NCBI GenBank assembly: GCA_035235625.1 | Contig: CP141140.1 | Span: forward strand, 682,001-746,000 | Reading direction: 5' to 3' | Source: Saururus chinensis | Taxonomy: Eukaryota > Streptophyta > Magnoliopsida > Piperales > Saururaceae | DNA: 64,000 nucleotides | Part shown: piece after piece, positions 23,366-36,458 of the stretch | Layout: each line of letters begins with the position of its first letter | How positions within the stretch are numbered: position 1 is the stretch's first letter | The notes under the pieces: generated by a model | Seen by the model: the letters and a program-made list of their open reading frames with translations, nothing else | Told to the model about the DNA's origin: nothing | The model's database searches: none | Made by a program: the position numbers and the translations under genes

Positions 23366-24964
23366 ATGGCAGCGGCGGTTGTGCCCCTGGCCTCGTCCAA
23401 GACGGAGAGCTACGTCGACAACAAGCGCAAGGAGGACATCCGACAGGCGAACATCGTGGCGGCCCGGGCGGTGGCCGACGCCGTCCGCACCAGCCTTGGC
23501 CCCAAGGGCATGGACAAGATGATCTCCACGGCTAACGGCGAGGTCATCATCACCAACGACGGCGCCACCATCCTCAACAAGATGGAGGTCCTCCAGCCTG
23601 CTGCCAAATTTCTCGTCGAGCTCTCCAAGTCCCAGGACGCTACCGCTGGGGACGGAACCACCACCGTCGTCGTCCTCGCCGGCGCCCTTCTCAAGAGCTC
23701 CCTTTCCCTACTTTCTTCCGGCGTCCACCCCACTGTCGTCTCCGACTCCCTCCACCGCCTCTCCCTCAAGGCCGTCGACATTCTCTCCGCCATGGCTGTC
23801 CCCCTCGACCTCTCCGACCGCGATTCCCTTCTCAAGGCCGCCGCTACCTCTCTTAACTCCAAGGTCGTCAGCCAATATTCCACCCTCCTCGCCCCCCTCG
23901 CCGTCGATGCCGTCCTGTCCGTCGTCGACCCCGACCACCCCGATCTCGTCGACCTCCGCGACATCAAGATCGTGAAGAAGCTTGGAGGCACTGTGGACGA
24001 CACTGAGCTTGTCCGCGGACTTGTCTTTGACAAGAAGGTTAGCCACTCTGCCGGCGGCCCCACCCGCGTCGAGAACGCCAAAATCGCCGTCATTCAATTC
24101 CAAATCTCCCCTCCTAAGACTGACATCGAGCAGAGCATCGTCGTCTCCGACTACTCTCAAATGGACCGCATCCTCAAAGAAGAGCGGAACCACATTCTGA
24201 GCATGATAAAAAAGATCCGATCCACCGGCTGCAATGTACTCTTGATTCAAAAATCGATCCTGCGAGATGCCGTAACAGACCTCTCCCTGCATTACTTGGC
24301 CAAAGCGAAGATCCTCGTGATTAAGGATGTCGAGCGGGATGAGATCGAATTCATCACAAAAACCATTAATTGCCTCCCCATCTCCAACATCGAGCATTTC
24401 CGCGAGGAAAAATTGGGCTTTGCCGATTTGGTGGAGGAGGTCTCGCTTAACGACGGCAAAATTGTTAAAATCACTGGAATCAAGAACATGGGCAGGACGG
24501 CATCTGTCCTCGTTCGCGGGTCAAACCAACTTGTCATTGACGAGGCGGAGCGGAGCCTGCATGACGCGTTGTGTGTTGTCCGATGTCTGGTGAATAAGAA
24601 GTTCTTAATCGCAGGTGGTGGCGCCCCGGAGATTGAGATGTCCCGCCAGCTCAGTGCGTGGGCTAAGGTGCTACATGGGATGGAGAGCTACTGTGTTAAG
24701 GCATTTGCAGAGGCGCTTGAAGTGATTCCCTACACTTTGGCCGAGAATGCCGGTTTGAACCCGATTGCCATTGTCACGGAGCTGCGAAACAGGCATGCCC
24801 AGGGAGAAATTAATGCGGGGATTAATGTGAGGAAGGGGCAAATCACGAACATCTTAGAAGAAAATGTGGTGCAGCCATTGCTTGTTAGCACGAGTGCCAT
24901 CACATTGGCCACGGAGTGTGTTAGGATGATCTTGAAGATTGATGATATTATCACAGTGAGGTAG
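23366..24964 (+). CDS. CCT4: T-complex protein 1 subunit delta (CCT4), cytosolic chaperonin
   Basis: A single uninterrupted exon of 532 residues, the full family length. CCT4 is one of eight subunits of the cytosolic TRiC/CCT ring that folds actin, tubulin and other proteins using ATP. Visible group II chaperonin signatures are [11 protein letters not shown] (43-53), NDGATIL (64-70), GDGTTT (95-100, phosphate loop), the conserved Asp in [11 protein letters not shown] (392), GGGAPE (417-422) and NAGLNP (461-466). The frame is open further upstream, but the first ATG is at 23366, and the MAAAVVP...SKTES start fits plant delta subunits. Codon third positions are strongly C-rich in the first half and mixed near the end, a 5'-to-3' gradient. 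The lack of introns could be ancestral for this subunit or reflect an old retrocopy; the gene looks intact and functional. Confidence 0.98.
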   Translation: MAAAVVPLASSKTESYVDNKRKEDIRQANIVAARAVADAVRTSLGPKGMDKMISTANGEVIITNDGATILNKMEVLQPAAKFLVELSKSQDATAGDGTTTVVVLAGALLKSSLSLLSSGVHPTVVSDSLHRLSLKAVDILSAMAVPLDLSDRDSLLKAAATSLNSKVVSQYSTLLAPLAVDAVLSVVDPDHPDLVDLRDIKIVKKLGGTVDDTELVRGLVFDKKVSHSAGGPTRVENAKIAVIQFQISPPKTDIEQSIVVSDYSQMDRILKEERNHILSMIKKIRSTGCNVLLIQKSILRDAVTDLSLHYLAKAKILVIKDVERDEIEFITKTINCLPISNIEHFREEKLGFADLVEEVSLNDGKIVKITGIKNMGRTASVLVRGSNQLVIDEAERSLHDALCVVRCLVNKKFLIAGGGAPEIEMSRQLSAWAKVLHGMESYCVKAFAEALEVIPYTLAENAGLNPIAIVTELRNRHAQGEINAGINVRKGQITNILEENVVQPLLVSTSAITLATECVRMILKIDDIITVR

Positions 24965-25400
24965 ATTTGAAGTTTGAAGTGTTCAGTGATGAACTGGATG
25001 CTGTCGGTTTCATCAGAACAGTGATCTAGCTCAGTGTTTTTGTTTTGTTTTCGAATCTAAGGTCTGTGCCTGAACTCATTGTTACGTTTCTTCTAATTTT
25101 AGTGTTTTGGTTGCAGAAATGAACTCACGACTTGAAGTTTATGGCTATTAGTTAGGATATCGTTGTTTTCCTTCTACTTTTCTCTTGTTTTGTTGGTTAA
25201 GTACTTGACTGAAGTTTCTTCTTCTTCCTTTTTTTTTATTACTTGGTGAATACTCTTCGTTTTACTGGCTACGAAAATGGTAAAATAGTTGTTGACCAGA
25301 AAGTTTGGTTCTGTCTCATGGTTTGGAACAAGTGCTGCACTGAATTAATTAGTTTTTTTGTGGTTTGATTTTCTTCATCACATTTCTAAACTTATGCATT
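24965..25400 (+). other. CCT4 3' untranslated region and downstream flank
   Basis: T-rich sequence after the TGA at 24962-24964, with several TTGTTTTG-type U-rich words. No coherent frame is visible. The exact polyadenylation site cannot be set. Confidence 0.5.
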
Positions 25401-25509
25401 TGCTCAATGTTTTGAAGAGTTACATTCCTGATTTGAGACGATTACAGAACTAGTGAGTCTGCTGTTGCGATGTTCTTATTATTCTCTTGGTCCCATGTTA
25501 AGTGCCCTA

Positions 25510-25580
25510 CTCCCTGAGTCCCACATTAAACAGTTTATTTTGAAAAACCAAATGGAGCTATTAATGTGGGATGGAGGGAG
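25510..25580. mobile_element. Stowaway-type MITE (71 bp), copy 1 of the duplication
   Basis: Begins CTCCCTGAGTCCCACATTAA and ends ATGTGGGATGGAGGGAG, with TA on both sides. It sits inside a second inverted-repeat element whose arms are TCCCATGTTAAGTGCCCTAC (25491 onwards) and its inverse near 25616-25640. One MITE is therefore nested in another. The pair recurs one duplication unit to the right at 26077-26147. Confidence 0.8.
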
Positions 25581-26076
25581 TATTTTTTGGTACAATAACT
25601 TCATTTTGAAAAACCAAGTAGGACACTTAATATGGGACATTTAATGTATCCCATAACCGCAATGTAGTTTAGTCTAGATTCTGGCACACCAGTGCTTCTT
25701 TGAGTGGATAGTTTTAGTGAACATTTGTGTATGAGACTTTACTTTTTTGGTGAATAAGTAGCATTCTCTATTGTGTCATGTTCATTGGTGATTTATCATA
25801 ACTTCTTTGAAGGGATGGCCCATGGTTGATGAAATTTCTTTACATATAATCAACAAGCTATATGTCTGCAATAGTGCCAATTACTGCTTCATTTGTCCAT
25901 TATGCATTAGCATTTACATTAGGTACCCCTCTTGTCTCAGCTCGTGATTTGGGTGCCTCCTCACATTTTCTCAATGTTTGGAAGAGTTACATTCCTGATT
26001 TGAGACAATTACAGAACTAGTGAGTCTGCTGTTGCGATGTTCTTATTATTCTCTTGGTCCCATATTAAGTGCCCTA

Positions 26077-26147
26077 CTCCCTGAGTCCCACATTAAATAG
26101 TTTATTTTGAAAAACCAAATGGAGCTATTAATGTGGGATGGAGGGAG
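26077..26147. mobile_element. Stowaway-type MITE, copy 2 of the duplication
   Basis: The same element and surrounding inverted repeat as at 25510-25580, shifted by 567 bp. It arose by the segmental duplication and not by a second transposition, because the flanking sequence is duplicated too. Confidence 0.8.
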
Positions 26148-26532
26148 TATTTTTTAGTACAATAACTTCATTTTGAAAAACCAAGTAGGACACTTAATAT
26201 GGGACATTTAATGTATCCCATAACCGCAATGTAGTTTAGTCTAGATTCTGGCACACCAGTGCTTCTTTGAGTGGATAGTTTTAGTGAACATTTGTGTATG
26301 AGACTTTACTTTTTTGGTGAATAAGTAGCATTCTCTATTGTGTCATGTTCATTGGTGATTTATCATAACTTCTTTGAAGGGATGGCCCATGGTTGATGAA
26401 ATTTCTTTACATATAATCAACAAGCTATATGTCTGCAATAGTGCCAATTACTGCTTCATTTGTCCATTATGCATTAGCATTTTCATTAGGTACCCCTGCT
26501 GTCTCAACTCGTGATTTGGGCCCCCCCCCCCC

Positions 26533-29500
26533 ACCCAACAATTTTGATTACGTGGGATGCCTCTTGACGAAGCAGATCGGCACTTCTTTTGAAATCCAAA
26601 ACAAATGGCTTTAAAAAAAAGAAAGTGCACTACAAATTGCATAAATTTTCAACCACCTAGCCCATCAAGTTATATTTTCTTGTGTTGTTTTCTCTAACTG
26701 TCAACTACTTAGTTAAAGAAGAGTTTTTCATGTTTCCCTGTTTTGACAATGAGCCCAATGTAAACTACATACGAGAACCATTAATATTTAAAATTGATGG
26801 TGCACACACTAGCGTCAATAATAATGACGTTAACGCGCACTAGCATATATGCTGTCAATCTTGTGGATCAATGGTTTCCATGCGTATTGTACGCTGGGCT
26901 TATTGTTAGAAAAGAGCATAAAAAAACTCTTCCCTTAAATGTCTGTCTCAACCGAATGCACTATATTGCTATATGCTGTTTGTTAGAACTTACTTTTTAG
27001 CCATATTCACCCTAATCAATGCTTTGCTTGCACCTTGAATATGAGCAATCGTCAACCACTGCTAGCATGCTGCTTAACATTAAGATAAACCAGGAACACA
27101 TTTTTCTTCTTCGAGGTTGTAGAGATCCAGTTCCTCCTTTTTCAATTATTTGTTCATCAACGTACAGGCAATTGTGATTTATTTTGACAATGTGGTTCGG
27201 GCTTGTTAGTTTTGTTTTTTGGTTCCCACTTCAGTTGACTTCGATCTCTTTTGTTTTTTGGCTCCCACTTTTCCACAAAAGATGTGATTTCTTTTCTTTT
27301 TGTAACTTTGTCGATTTTCAGTGTAATCGATCAGAAATAAACTTTTTATGAGTACAGGGGTTCAAGTGTTTCTTTACCCTATTGTTGCGAATGGGTCCCC
27401 TATCATTTATCTGCATGTGTCAAAATATCATATAACATATCTTTTCCTGCAAGCTGAGGCTTAGTGATTTACATTTTTTTGTATATGTATTTCTGACATC
27501 CTTTGTTATTATTTAAAACAGTGTTTTCGATGCCCTTATTAGTTTAATGAGTGCTGCCATTCAAATATTTCTGGTTGGATTGCGATGGAAGGGTGATGAA
27601 GTGACCCAGTTTTTGGTGGAGTCACTGAACTTATAAGGGCGATGACATGGAGCATTTCTGATTTTTCATCTGCATGCGCATTGATAACATGGTTTTGGCC
27701 ATTTTACGTTACTAAATTTCATAATTTGCGTAATGCTCAAAATATGTGTATAACTTGCATAAGAGGCCACATATGTAGTATAAAATGATCTAATTACCCG
27801 TACCTTTTTCTTATTCGTTTTAAGCTCATGTAACCTACTTAATCAATTATACCTCACCTTTCTGCTTCCAGCTCTGCATTATTGTTGTAGATGTATACCA
27901 TATCTTAGTGTTTTGCCCCCGCCTCTACCATTGCCGCCCCTACCATTAGTTTTGATTATGCCACATTGCCTATTTTTCCCTTTTTATTTTCTTCTTTGTT
28001 TATCGTAGTTGGTAGGGCAGGCGAGGACATGATGTGGCTATGGCCATCACAAAAGTCACAACTTTCTTGGTTGTTGTGGTTCTATAGAAGTCATATTTAA
28101 CCTCCATTAATTTTGGCACTTTTAGAACTCCATTAATAACCCTTTGGTATGTAAATGAAATTTGTAATTTTGTTATAAGGTGATGATGTGAGTGAGAGGT
28201 AACTAGGATGACATGTGATCACCGAAGTAGTGGGTCGACACTCCAATTTAGGTTTAGAAATTGTATGATTAATACTTGTGTGAGTGGTTCAAGTTCAAGA
28301 AGATTACCTTTGTGAGTTGTTAAAATATGTGACACAAGGGTAATCATATTTATGTGAGTGGTTAGAGTCTATGACATAAAGAAGATTATACTTGTGAGCA
28401 GGTAGAGTTCGTGACACAAGGAGACTAAACTTATGTAAGTGGTTAGAGTATGTGACACAAGGGAGACCATACTCATGTAAGTGGTTTGAGTTCTTGGCAC
28501 AAGGGAGTCATACTTATGTGAGGGGTTAGAGTTCGTGTCATGATGGAGAATGCACTCGGACTGAGATAACCCCTTGTACATGTATTAGATGTGTTATTTG
28601 CATGAACACAATAATTTAGATTATGACGTTTTGCACTTGACATCAAGGGCTTTGAAAAGTAATTATATTGTTATATAAAGTAAATTGGGTGATTATAATT
28701 TTTTTATTTTTGGACTATTTTAAACATATATTTTATCCTTAATTCTTAATTTACCTACATTTTATATTCTTATGTTCTTTAATACATATTTGAATTAGTA
28801 TATGATTTGAGATTATTTGCATAAATTCTTTTAGATTTCTTGCTCTATGTCAACATAATACTAGAGCCGGATATGATTTTTAAGGTAATGTTACGTTTAA
28901 TTTTGTAATATTATCTTGCATTCCTAAACTTTGATTTGTGTATTCTTTGTATCATTAAAAAGCCTTTGATGAACTCTATCAAACAAGATCTCCCATGATT
29001 ATATTTTATAAAACTTTTATATAAGCCCAACTAATACAACACACTTTTTTAGAATATTTTTTTCTTTATTATATATGTTCATATTTGTATACTTTCATGT
29101 CATTCAAAAATTCCCGAAGAGATCAATCAAAAGTGACCTATTGCTAAAGTGGTCTTGAATATGAATAGTGTATTCTACGAGATAAAGTCCTTTTACACTA
29201 TTTTCTTTACCGATATACGATATAATTTTTAGCCTATGAGAATTAGACTCAATTGTTTACTAATGAGTGTGTATGGTCATACAAAGTTTGTGTATATAAT
29301 TTATGATTATTATAAGCTTAAAAGTATTTATTGTAACTATAGCATATAAGAGAGACCTTTGTTATATATATATATATATATATAAAAAGAGACCTTTGTT
29401 TATATATATATTATTGAATTTATATTTACACGTATTATGTATGTGCATTCTTGCTTGTAAGATATAATAGAAGATACCCATATGTGTAAGTTGTTAGGTG

Positions 29501-29985
29501 GTTGATGAGTATTCATATGCCATAGCTGGTTTGTAGAGAGTATTTTTTTCTTCATGTATGCTTAGTATAATGAGATGTTTTTATGCTAAAATTGTGAGGT
29601 GACTTATGTTTTAGATATGTTCTTTATTTACTTTACTTGTATTATGCATTGCTTGAGTTAATATCATGGGGCCTGAAAGCTCATGGTTTTATTGTGAGTA
29701 TTTTTTGCATATTTTTTGTGCTCAGACATGCTGAATGATTTGGATACATAAGAAGAGAGAGAGAAAGAGTATGCAAATAGGATATTTTAGATTTTTTGGA
29801 TTTGAAGTAGTTAATTTGGAATAGAGACATGAAGACCACTTTGCTCATTAAACATGTTATTTGACTTTTGATTTAAATAAAAATCTTTAGTAAATTCTTG
29901 TTTGCATTAAATATCTCTTGCCCAATTATCATTTTACCTTGTCGATGCTCGGCTCTTTGATGGCGAAAGCTGTCAATAGACTTCT
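26533..29985. other. Long gene-free AT-rich stretch
   Basis: No coding frame with recognisable similarity. It contains a minisatellite at 28225-28545 and TA microsatellites near 29364-29410. No transposon boundaries could be defined. Confidence 0.5.
28225..28545 (+). repeat. Imperfect minisatellite of about 55 bp units
   Basis: Five or six diverged units built on GTGAGTGGTTAGAGTTCGTG, GACACAAGGGAGA and a following CATACTTAT. The divergence indicates an old array. The minus frame at 28369-28581 is a by-product. Confidence 0.75.
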
Positions 29986-30874
29986 TGTTATGGGCATGAA
30001 GCTTTGCCTAGCGTTCACACACGTGATGGCCTGACTACACTGCACAACCAACAACCACTCTCTTCCTTTCCCACTTGTAGGCACAAGGGAAACACAAGCA
30101 AAATAACAACACAAGTTCGACCTGTTGCAAGGGTCTCCACCCAAGCTATATTTCTGTCCGCTGAAATACAAGATAGGGAGAGGGCAAGGCTGACCAACCA
30201 GGCTGAGAACTCTTTTCTCTTGCTCCTTAGTTCGTTGTGCAGGAAGAAATTAGATCATAATCAGCCATGGATGCCCTGCTCATCCCATTATATAGACTCA
30301 GCCTTAGGTTGGCCGTCCTAGTGCCACTAGAAGTACAAAACCCACCCAATACAAGAGTCCTCACCCTGTCCAACTCTTAGCCCAAAGTCATTCCGCCCCA
30401 GCATAGTTTAGAAAGTCTTCAAGAGTCCGTCCTCCGCTAGAAGTCCATCGCCATGCTGCCTCCAAGAGTCAGCCCATTCGAGGAAACCAGTCACTCCAAC
30501 TCCCATCTGCCCTAGGAGTGTGACCAGCCTGTCTGTGTGAGTCCTGTCCGTCCTAGGAACCTGCTGCCCGGTCTCCTACTCCAACTAGGAGTGCAGCCAA
30601 CTAGCATAGCTGAATCTCATTTGTCTTAGGAGTCCTCCACTAAGTCCAAGTAGCACCCAGCTTCACTGCTAGAGTCCCGCCCGCGCAAGGACTCCTACTC
30701 AGCCTGCTCTACAAGGCGAGTAGCTCATTCGGAACATCTCCCGCGCTGTCCCAGCATTCGTTCATGCCCAAGGGGCTGCCTAGGCTGTCCATCGCCTAGC
30801 AAAACTTTGTTGTTCGCTACCAAGTAAGGGGGTAGCTGCCCCCTTTCTGCATCCGTCAAGTTAAGGGGCTAACA
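29986..30874 (-). repeat. 3' LTR of the gag-only element (889 bp)
   Basis: Nearly colinear with the 36459-37347 copy, with no net length change. Differences seen by eye are mostly C/T and G/A transitions, as expected from decay of methylated cytosines. The minus strand carries TCTATATAATGGG near 30286-30298, a likely TATA box. Confidence 0.88.
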
Positions 30875-31689
30875 GGCCTCCCGCACTTGATTCTTCAACG
30901 CCCTCGTCGAAGCCCCAACTTCCCAGGTGCACCGATTGAATCTATGAAGCCATCCGCCTCGCTGAACCTGCCAGCAAGTAGCCAACACTTCGCATCACAC
31001 CACGACCAAGTCAAATTCCACCTAGCCTAAGTCATCCTTTGGCCAAGTTTGAGCAACACCCGCTGTCACGTCCTGGTGATGCCGGACCTGAGCCGAACCC
31101 GGTCCAGGGCAGGTTAAGAGCGCGGGGGCGATGAAGGGAAGATTGAGAAATAGTTTAGCAGAAGACTTAACCCTAAATATGGGCGATCTAACAGAAATAC
31201 GAAGTACGCACATTCCTTTGAGTAAGAGTAAATAAGTAGAAAAGAAAGAGAGTCGCTTAATTCAAAATAAACGACTAATCTTAAACCCACATGCTTAGAC
31301 AACCAAAGTCCACACTGGCTCTAAAATAGGTCTTAAGCAACATAAATGTATAAAGTAGCATTATTCAAATCAAGCACTATACACAAAGGTTCTAAACATA
31401 AAACAGAAACCAAGGAAAATAAACCACATAAGAGTCATCCACGATCACATCCAAGTCATCTCCAATCTTTCTTCAAAGAGGAGATCCTGTCCATCTGCGT
31501 GTCGCACCACGTAGCCCCAAAACAAAACACAATAAAAAGGGGTCAGTTTAAACAAACTCAGCAATGGTTTTTAATATAACTATCATCATTGAAAATACTA
31601 TAGCATAACAATAATCATTCAGATCAAATATTAACAAACTGTATCATTTTCTGATCTCACAGACACATCACCTAAACCTGCATCATAGT

Positions 31690-32045
31690 GTATTATCCAC
31701 ATAGTGTCATCCTCATCATAACAACCTGCATGAAATGTATCTCTAACATATATATCAAATCATGCCTCAACATCATATCATCCTACATGAAATATATCTC
31801 TAACATACATATCATATCATGCATCACATCATATCAAGCTGCATGAAATATATCTCTAGCATACATACCCAACAATGCATTACATCACATCAACCTGCAT
31901 GAAATGTATCTCTAATATACATATCAAATCATGCATCATATCATATCAACCTGCATGAAATGTATCTCTAACATACATATCCAATCCATGCATTACATCA
32001 CATCAACCTGCATGAAATGTATCTTTAACATACATATCAAATCAT
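31690..32045 (-). repeat. Minisatellite inside LTR C2
   Basis: About six units containing CAACCTGCATGAAATGTATC and TCTAACATACATATC. It is the minus-strand counterpart of the array in C1 at 12622-13022. Unit number and spacing differ between the two LTRs. Confidence 0.85.
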
Positions 32046-33476
32046 GTTTCAACATTATATAATGCATATCTCCATAAAGGAGAAATCACAATTAGCGTCA
32101 CGAAGACAGGAACACAGACAAGGCTATGTAGGCGTGTTGTGCAAGGAGTAATCACAAATAGCGTCACGAAGACGGGAACATAGACATGGCCACGTAGGTG
32201 TGTCAGTCCAAATTCTACACAAGAATTTAAGAAGTTTGGGGTAGTCAATCCCTAATTGCTGCTCACCCCAGACGATCTTGGCCAAGGATGTCACATTCTC
32301 ACGAAGAGAACCTAGAGCAGGGATGTTCATTTTGGGACATCTCATGAGGAGGGAAGAGCCCAAGTTCCCACGTAGGAAACCCACTAGCACATGATAGCTG
32401 GTGCAAAGAGCATACCATACTGGATTCTCAGGGTCTAGGTTCGACTGTCTCAATAAAAAAATCTCAACTGCATTAACAATTCAGAACAACTAAACTTGAC
32501 TCGACTTAACCCGGGAGCGCACATGTTCCACAAAGGAACTCAAATCAAAACATGTCCTTTCGGACCAATCAAGTTTCGATTAAGCCAACGACCGATTAAA
32601 CTGGCACACAATTTCACCACATTGCATCTAATCGATCAAATTCAATTAATCTTGATAAAACCTCGTTCACGAAGTCCGATCCATGATGCATGATGTCATG
32701 ATATTAAACCAAACATAAACCATTAATTCCATCTAACTAAACTCAACCCGACTCGGAGTGTGCACGTAAAAGTACCTCTATGTCGACTCTAGTCCTCATG
32801 TCCCATACCATGAGTATTCGTGACGCCATAGAAGCAAATTTAACTAAGCACTAGCACAACGAACCTTAGAGCTATCCATTGACATAATGCGTCCCATACC
32901 ACAAGTGTCTAATAGTTTCTCCTCGGCTGTTCCACACGACCGATTAATTAGAAATACATTTTCATGATGCATGCAACATGGTACATACGTGGACAAAGCA
33001 TACATGAATTCTAATTCATTATAGGTGCGCTCATCAGCCTTTCATGCATCATTTATAATCATAATAGCAAACCTCATTGTCATCATTAAACCCCACGTGT
33101 GTGTACCTAGTAGAAGCACTTCACACAATGCATGTCAACATGATTGAAATTAACTAACTACCACACTACACATGTGAATTAACATCTAAACATGAATTCC
33201 AGCGGAAATCATAGGAGAAGAATCATTAAAATCGTAACTCAATTCAAAGCTCAATTACAAAGACTAAACACATATTAGATCATTCATTTATCTATAAGCC
33301 ATGACATTCACTAACATCCACGCATCAACTAACCACATTCCATCATGAAAAATCAATCTATTAATAGGTCGTAGTCCTACTGCAAATATGCTTAACCATA
33401 GAAAATATATCATTCATAACTTCAAGATGGCAATACCAACATCATACCTCTAACATAAGTCATTCCACATAACTCT

Positions 33477-33560
33477 AAATATATATATATATATATATAT
33501 AACTCTAAATATATATATATATATATATATATAACTCTATATATATATATATATATCTCA
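33477..33560. repeat. Triplicated TA microsatellite in LTR C2
   Basis: Three (AT)n tracts separated by AACTCTA words, suggesting slippage plus a short tandem duplication. It is absent at the matching place in C1. Confidence 0.85.
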
Positions 33561-35051
33561 ACTTTATAACCTAAATGGTATGCCTTTTCAGTAGTATATT
33601 ATAACTCAAAACACTCCACATTCATATGAAATTGGCATGTTAAAGTGGAATCATTGAAATAAACATCACACATATAGAATAAAAATCTGTTGTGTAGCCA
33701 TTCGAACTCCTAGAAGGCCGTTCAATTGGCTAAATAGGAAAATTTTAAATTTATAGTTTGGTCGTTCGAATGCCCAGCAGGCCATTCGAAAGGCTAAACT
33801 GGAAATTTATCGATCCGACAATGTTGCCGTTCGAATGCCCAGAAGGGCCGTTTAAACGCCAACAAGGCAAAACTGACTATCTTCTTCCTTTCGCAATTTC
33901 AAACCGAAACTTCATTGATAATACTTCAAATCAACATCTAATAGCCTAAATACCATCAAAAGTCTACAATGATTTCCAGAATGCTAAACCACATCATAAC
34001 ATGATAAAACCCTATGAAATTGGGATTCAAGATTACTATTTTCTAATCATGTCATTAGCACACTAAATCAAGTAACTCCATTCAAAATAAACCATAAAAT
34101 CAAGAGTTTTACCATAGACAAACTGAAATTTTGAAAGTCCATTACCTTATCCCTTAATTAAGCTTAGATTTGATGGTCACCCTTCTTGAAAACCTTACAA
34201 AGACATAGTTTGAATTAAACTCCATTAAAACCGATTTAACAAAGAAAACCCTAATTAAAAACTTAGATCTAGGGCTTGTTGAACATAAAAATCAGATTTT
34301 GAGAGTTAGGGTTTGTAGTAAAAATATAAATCAGTAGTTTTGGTGTTTAAAAATGAATTGAAACAAAGGGGAAATGGTAGATGTAGAAGGGATTAAGAAG
34401 AAAGCTAGGATTTAGTGCTTAATTAGAATGGTCTTACCTTAAACACCTTCTAATCCGGGCCTAATTAGGGATTAGGCCTGACCTCTCCTTCTCAGCCTAT
34501 TCCCAAAATAGGAATGACTCAGGTCTGGCCTTTTATAATAAGGGTTGTGGTGTGTATGGGTAAGTTATGGGGTATAAATAGGAAAAGTAGGCTAAAAATG
34601 ATTATTTTACAAATTTGAGTACTAATTAAGTCTAAGAAAATTCTAAAAATTTTTGTATAACTTTAGGTTGATGTCTGGGTCCATTTGGCACAAAGACCAA
34701 AATTTTGACGGTGGGGCCCATAGGGGTCCCGCCAAAACCCTAATTTTTAAAAAAATTCCAAAAAATCTTAAAAATTCACATTTGATTCAAAATCACTTAA
34801 AACTACTAATTGTAAAGTTGATTTTGATTAAAACCATCATAAACACCATTTATTTTTAAAACCACAGAATAAATCAAAAAACGTGTTAACCTCACGATAA
34901 CCGATAATTGAAGTGAAACGAAAACTGGTTTAAGATTAGAGATCTTACACCCGCTGCCCATGAATCCTGCGAACCTCTCCATCAGTTTGCCCCTTAGCTG
35001 CTTCGATCAGCCAAGGCTTGGGGAGTTTGCTCCCCTCCTTCATTCGAATCC

Positions 35052-36272
35052 TCAATGCCCCGGAGCTGCCCCCTCAACCGGGGACTCCATCAATTGAACA
35101 CATCCAATTCGCTGCAAGGGACTCATCTGGGCTACCTCCTCATGCTCAGATTCCTCCTTCTCCTCTTCAGCGACAAGTGCGTTCAGCCTTTCCCATTTTG
35201 GGCACTCTTTGGCACGGTACGACCCATCGTATATGAAATAACCACCACCTCTATTAGGCTGGCCAGACTGCTTGTTGCCCTTCGCTTTGCCACCGTTACC
35301 ACCCTTAATGTTCTCCTTGTTGGATGCCTTCGCTTCCCCATTCTTCTTTGCTGGCTCAGCGGGAGTTTGCTTGAAATCCGCCAAGCTATCAGCAGCTGCA
35401 ATCGCTGCGGGAAGGTCCTCCACCTCCCTCCGTCTCAGCTCATTCTGAGCCCAAGTCTGCAAGCCCACCACGAAGTAGAATAGCTTGTCATCCTCCGTCA
35501 TGTTCGTCACACCCAAAATTAGTGACTGAAACTCCTTAACGTAGTCCCGGACTTCCCCCGTATGCCTCAGGTTCCTCAATGCCTCTCGAGCCATCCAAGA
35601 CACGTTTTTGGGAAGACATTGTGCCTGCAACTCCTTCTTGAACGTATCCCACATCCCTATTTTTGGCCGACCCGTAGCTGCATCATCCTCCAACAGCATC
35701 CGTCACCACAGCTTTGCATCCCCTTCCAGGTACATCGCTGCCAAGATAACCTTCTCCTCCCCTTGAGTATGGACCAACGTGAAGTAGCTTTCCATGTCCC
35801 AAAGGAAGTTCTCTATCTCCTTGGCGCCTTGTGTCCCAGCATACGCCTTTGGTTTAGGGACCTTTGTCTTCTTCGCAACTTGCTGAGATGTGGACTCGTC
35901 CTCATGTCGTGATGAAGTGTTGAGGACTGCCCGTTTCAGCAACAACACTTCATCCACCAACTTGCCCAACTTTGTTGCCGCTGTCTCCTCAACCTGTTGC
36001 ACTCGCTGCCTAAGGTAGTCCATCGTCGCAACCACATCAGCCGCTAATGTGGTGAGACGTGCTGCCCCTTCAGCTGGACTGCCTTCTTCCTGAGACTCAT
36101 CAAGGTATGGTGCAACTTCCAGCAGGGACACTTGCTGGTCGAAGAGGGCCAAATGCTCGTTGATGTTGTGCAATGAGTTCTGGACTTCAGCCAACACCCC
36201 ATTCCTTGTGGTCATCGCATCAACCTTCGCCTCAAGGTCGGCCATGCAAGTTAGCATCAAACCTACCATCAA
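35052..36272 (-). pseudogene. Retrotransposon gag with an in-frame stop and degenerate zinc knuckle
   Basis: The minus-strand frame runs from 36272 to 35052, about 400 codons, broken only by a TGA at 35703-35705 directly after a Trp codon; the frame continues unchanged beyond it. The N-terminal part has coiled-coil-like heptads (about residues 10-110), then a Lys-rich linker and the start of the gag capsid domain (IENFLWDMESYF...). The part after the stop completes the capsid domain (WARE-type region with MAREALRNLRHTGEVRDY). It ends in a region matching the Ty3 CCHC knuckle, but with both first Cys residues and the His replaced by Tyr; only the last Cys remains. It probably no longer yields full-length gag. 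No pol frame follows. Confidence 0.82.
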
Positions 36273-36458
36273 GCTCCCTGTGTTTCTAGCAAATCGTCAA
36301 GGAAGGGTCTGCACACAGCAAGGATTTCTAATCCATCCAGCAACAACCCGCAAGGAATCCGCCTCTCCCAGGTATCCCAACGACTCAACAACCTTTACTC
36401 CTTCACAGAGACTGTACAAAGCTTTCACCTCCTTTAGTATCCCAGCAATGGAACCAAC

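Larger units (their letters stand above)
25401..26521 (+). repeat. Recent tandem duplication, 567-bp unit, two copies
   Basis: Copy 1 (about 25401-25967) and copy 2 (about 25968-26521) align base for base at an offset of 567 with only a handful of differences. Shared landmarks are TTACAGAACTAGTGAGTCTG (25443 and 26010) and GATGGCCCATGGTTGATGAA (25814 and 26381). Each copy carries the same nested MITEs. The second copy ends at a run of C at 26521-26532. High identity implies a recent event, or an assembly artefact that would need reads to exclude. Confidence 0.9.
31064..34949 (-). mobile_element. Solo LTR C2 (3886 bp) nested in the gag-only element
   Basis: On the minus strand it starts TGTAAGATCTCTAATC at 34949 and ends CCAGGACGTGACA at 31064. 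An exact target duplication CCCGC lies at 31059-31063 and 34950-34954. It aligns along its length with C1 in the opposite orientation, including promoter region, minisatellite and 3' end. It has no internal genes. It is about 430 bp longer than C1, partly through TA microsatellite expansions at 33477-33560. Confidence 0.93.
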
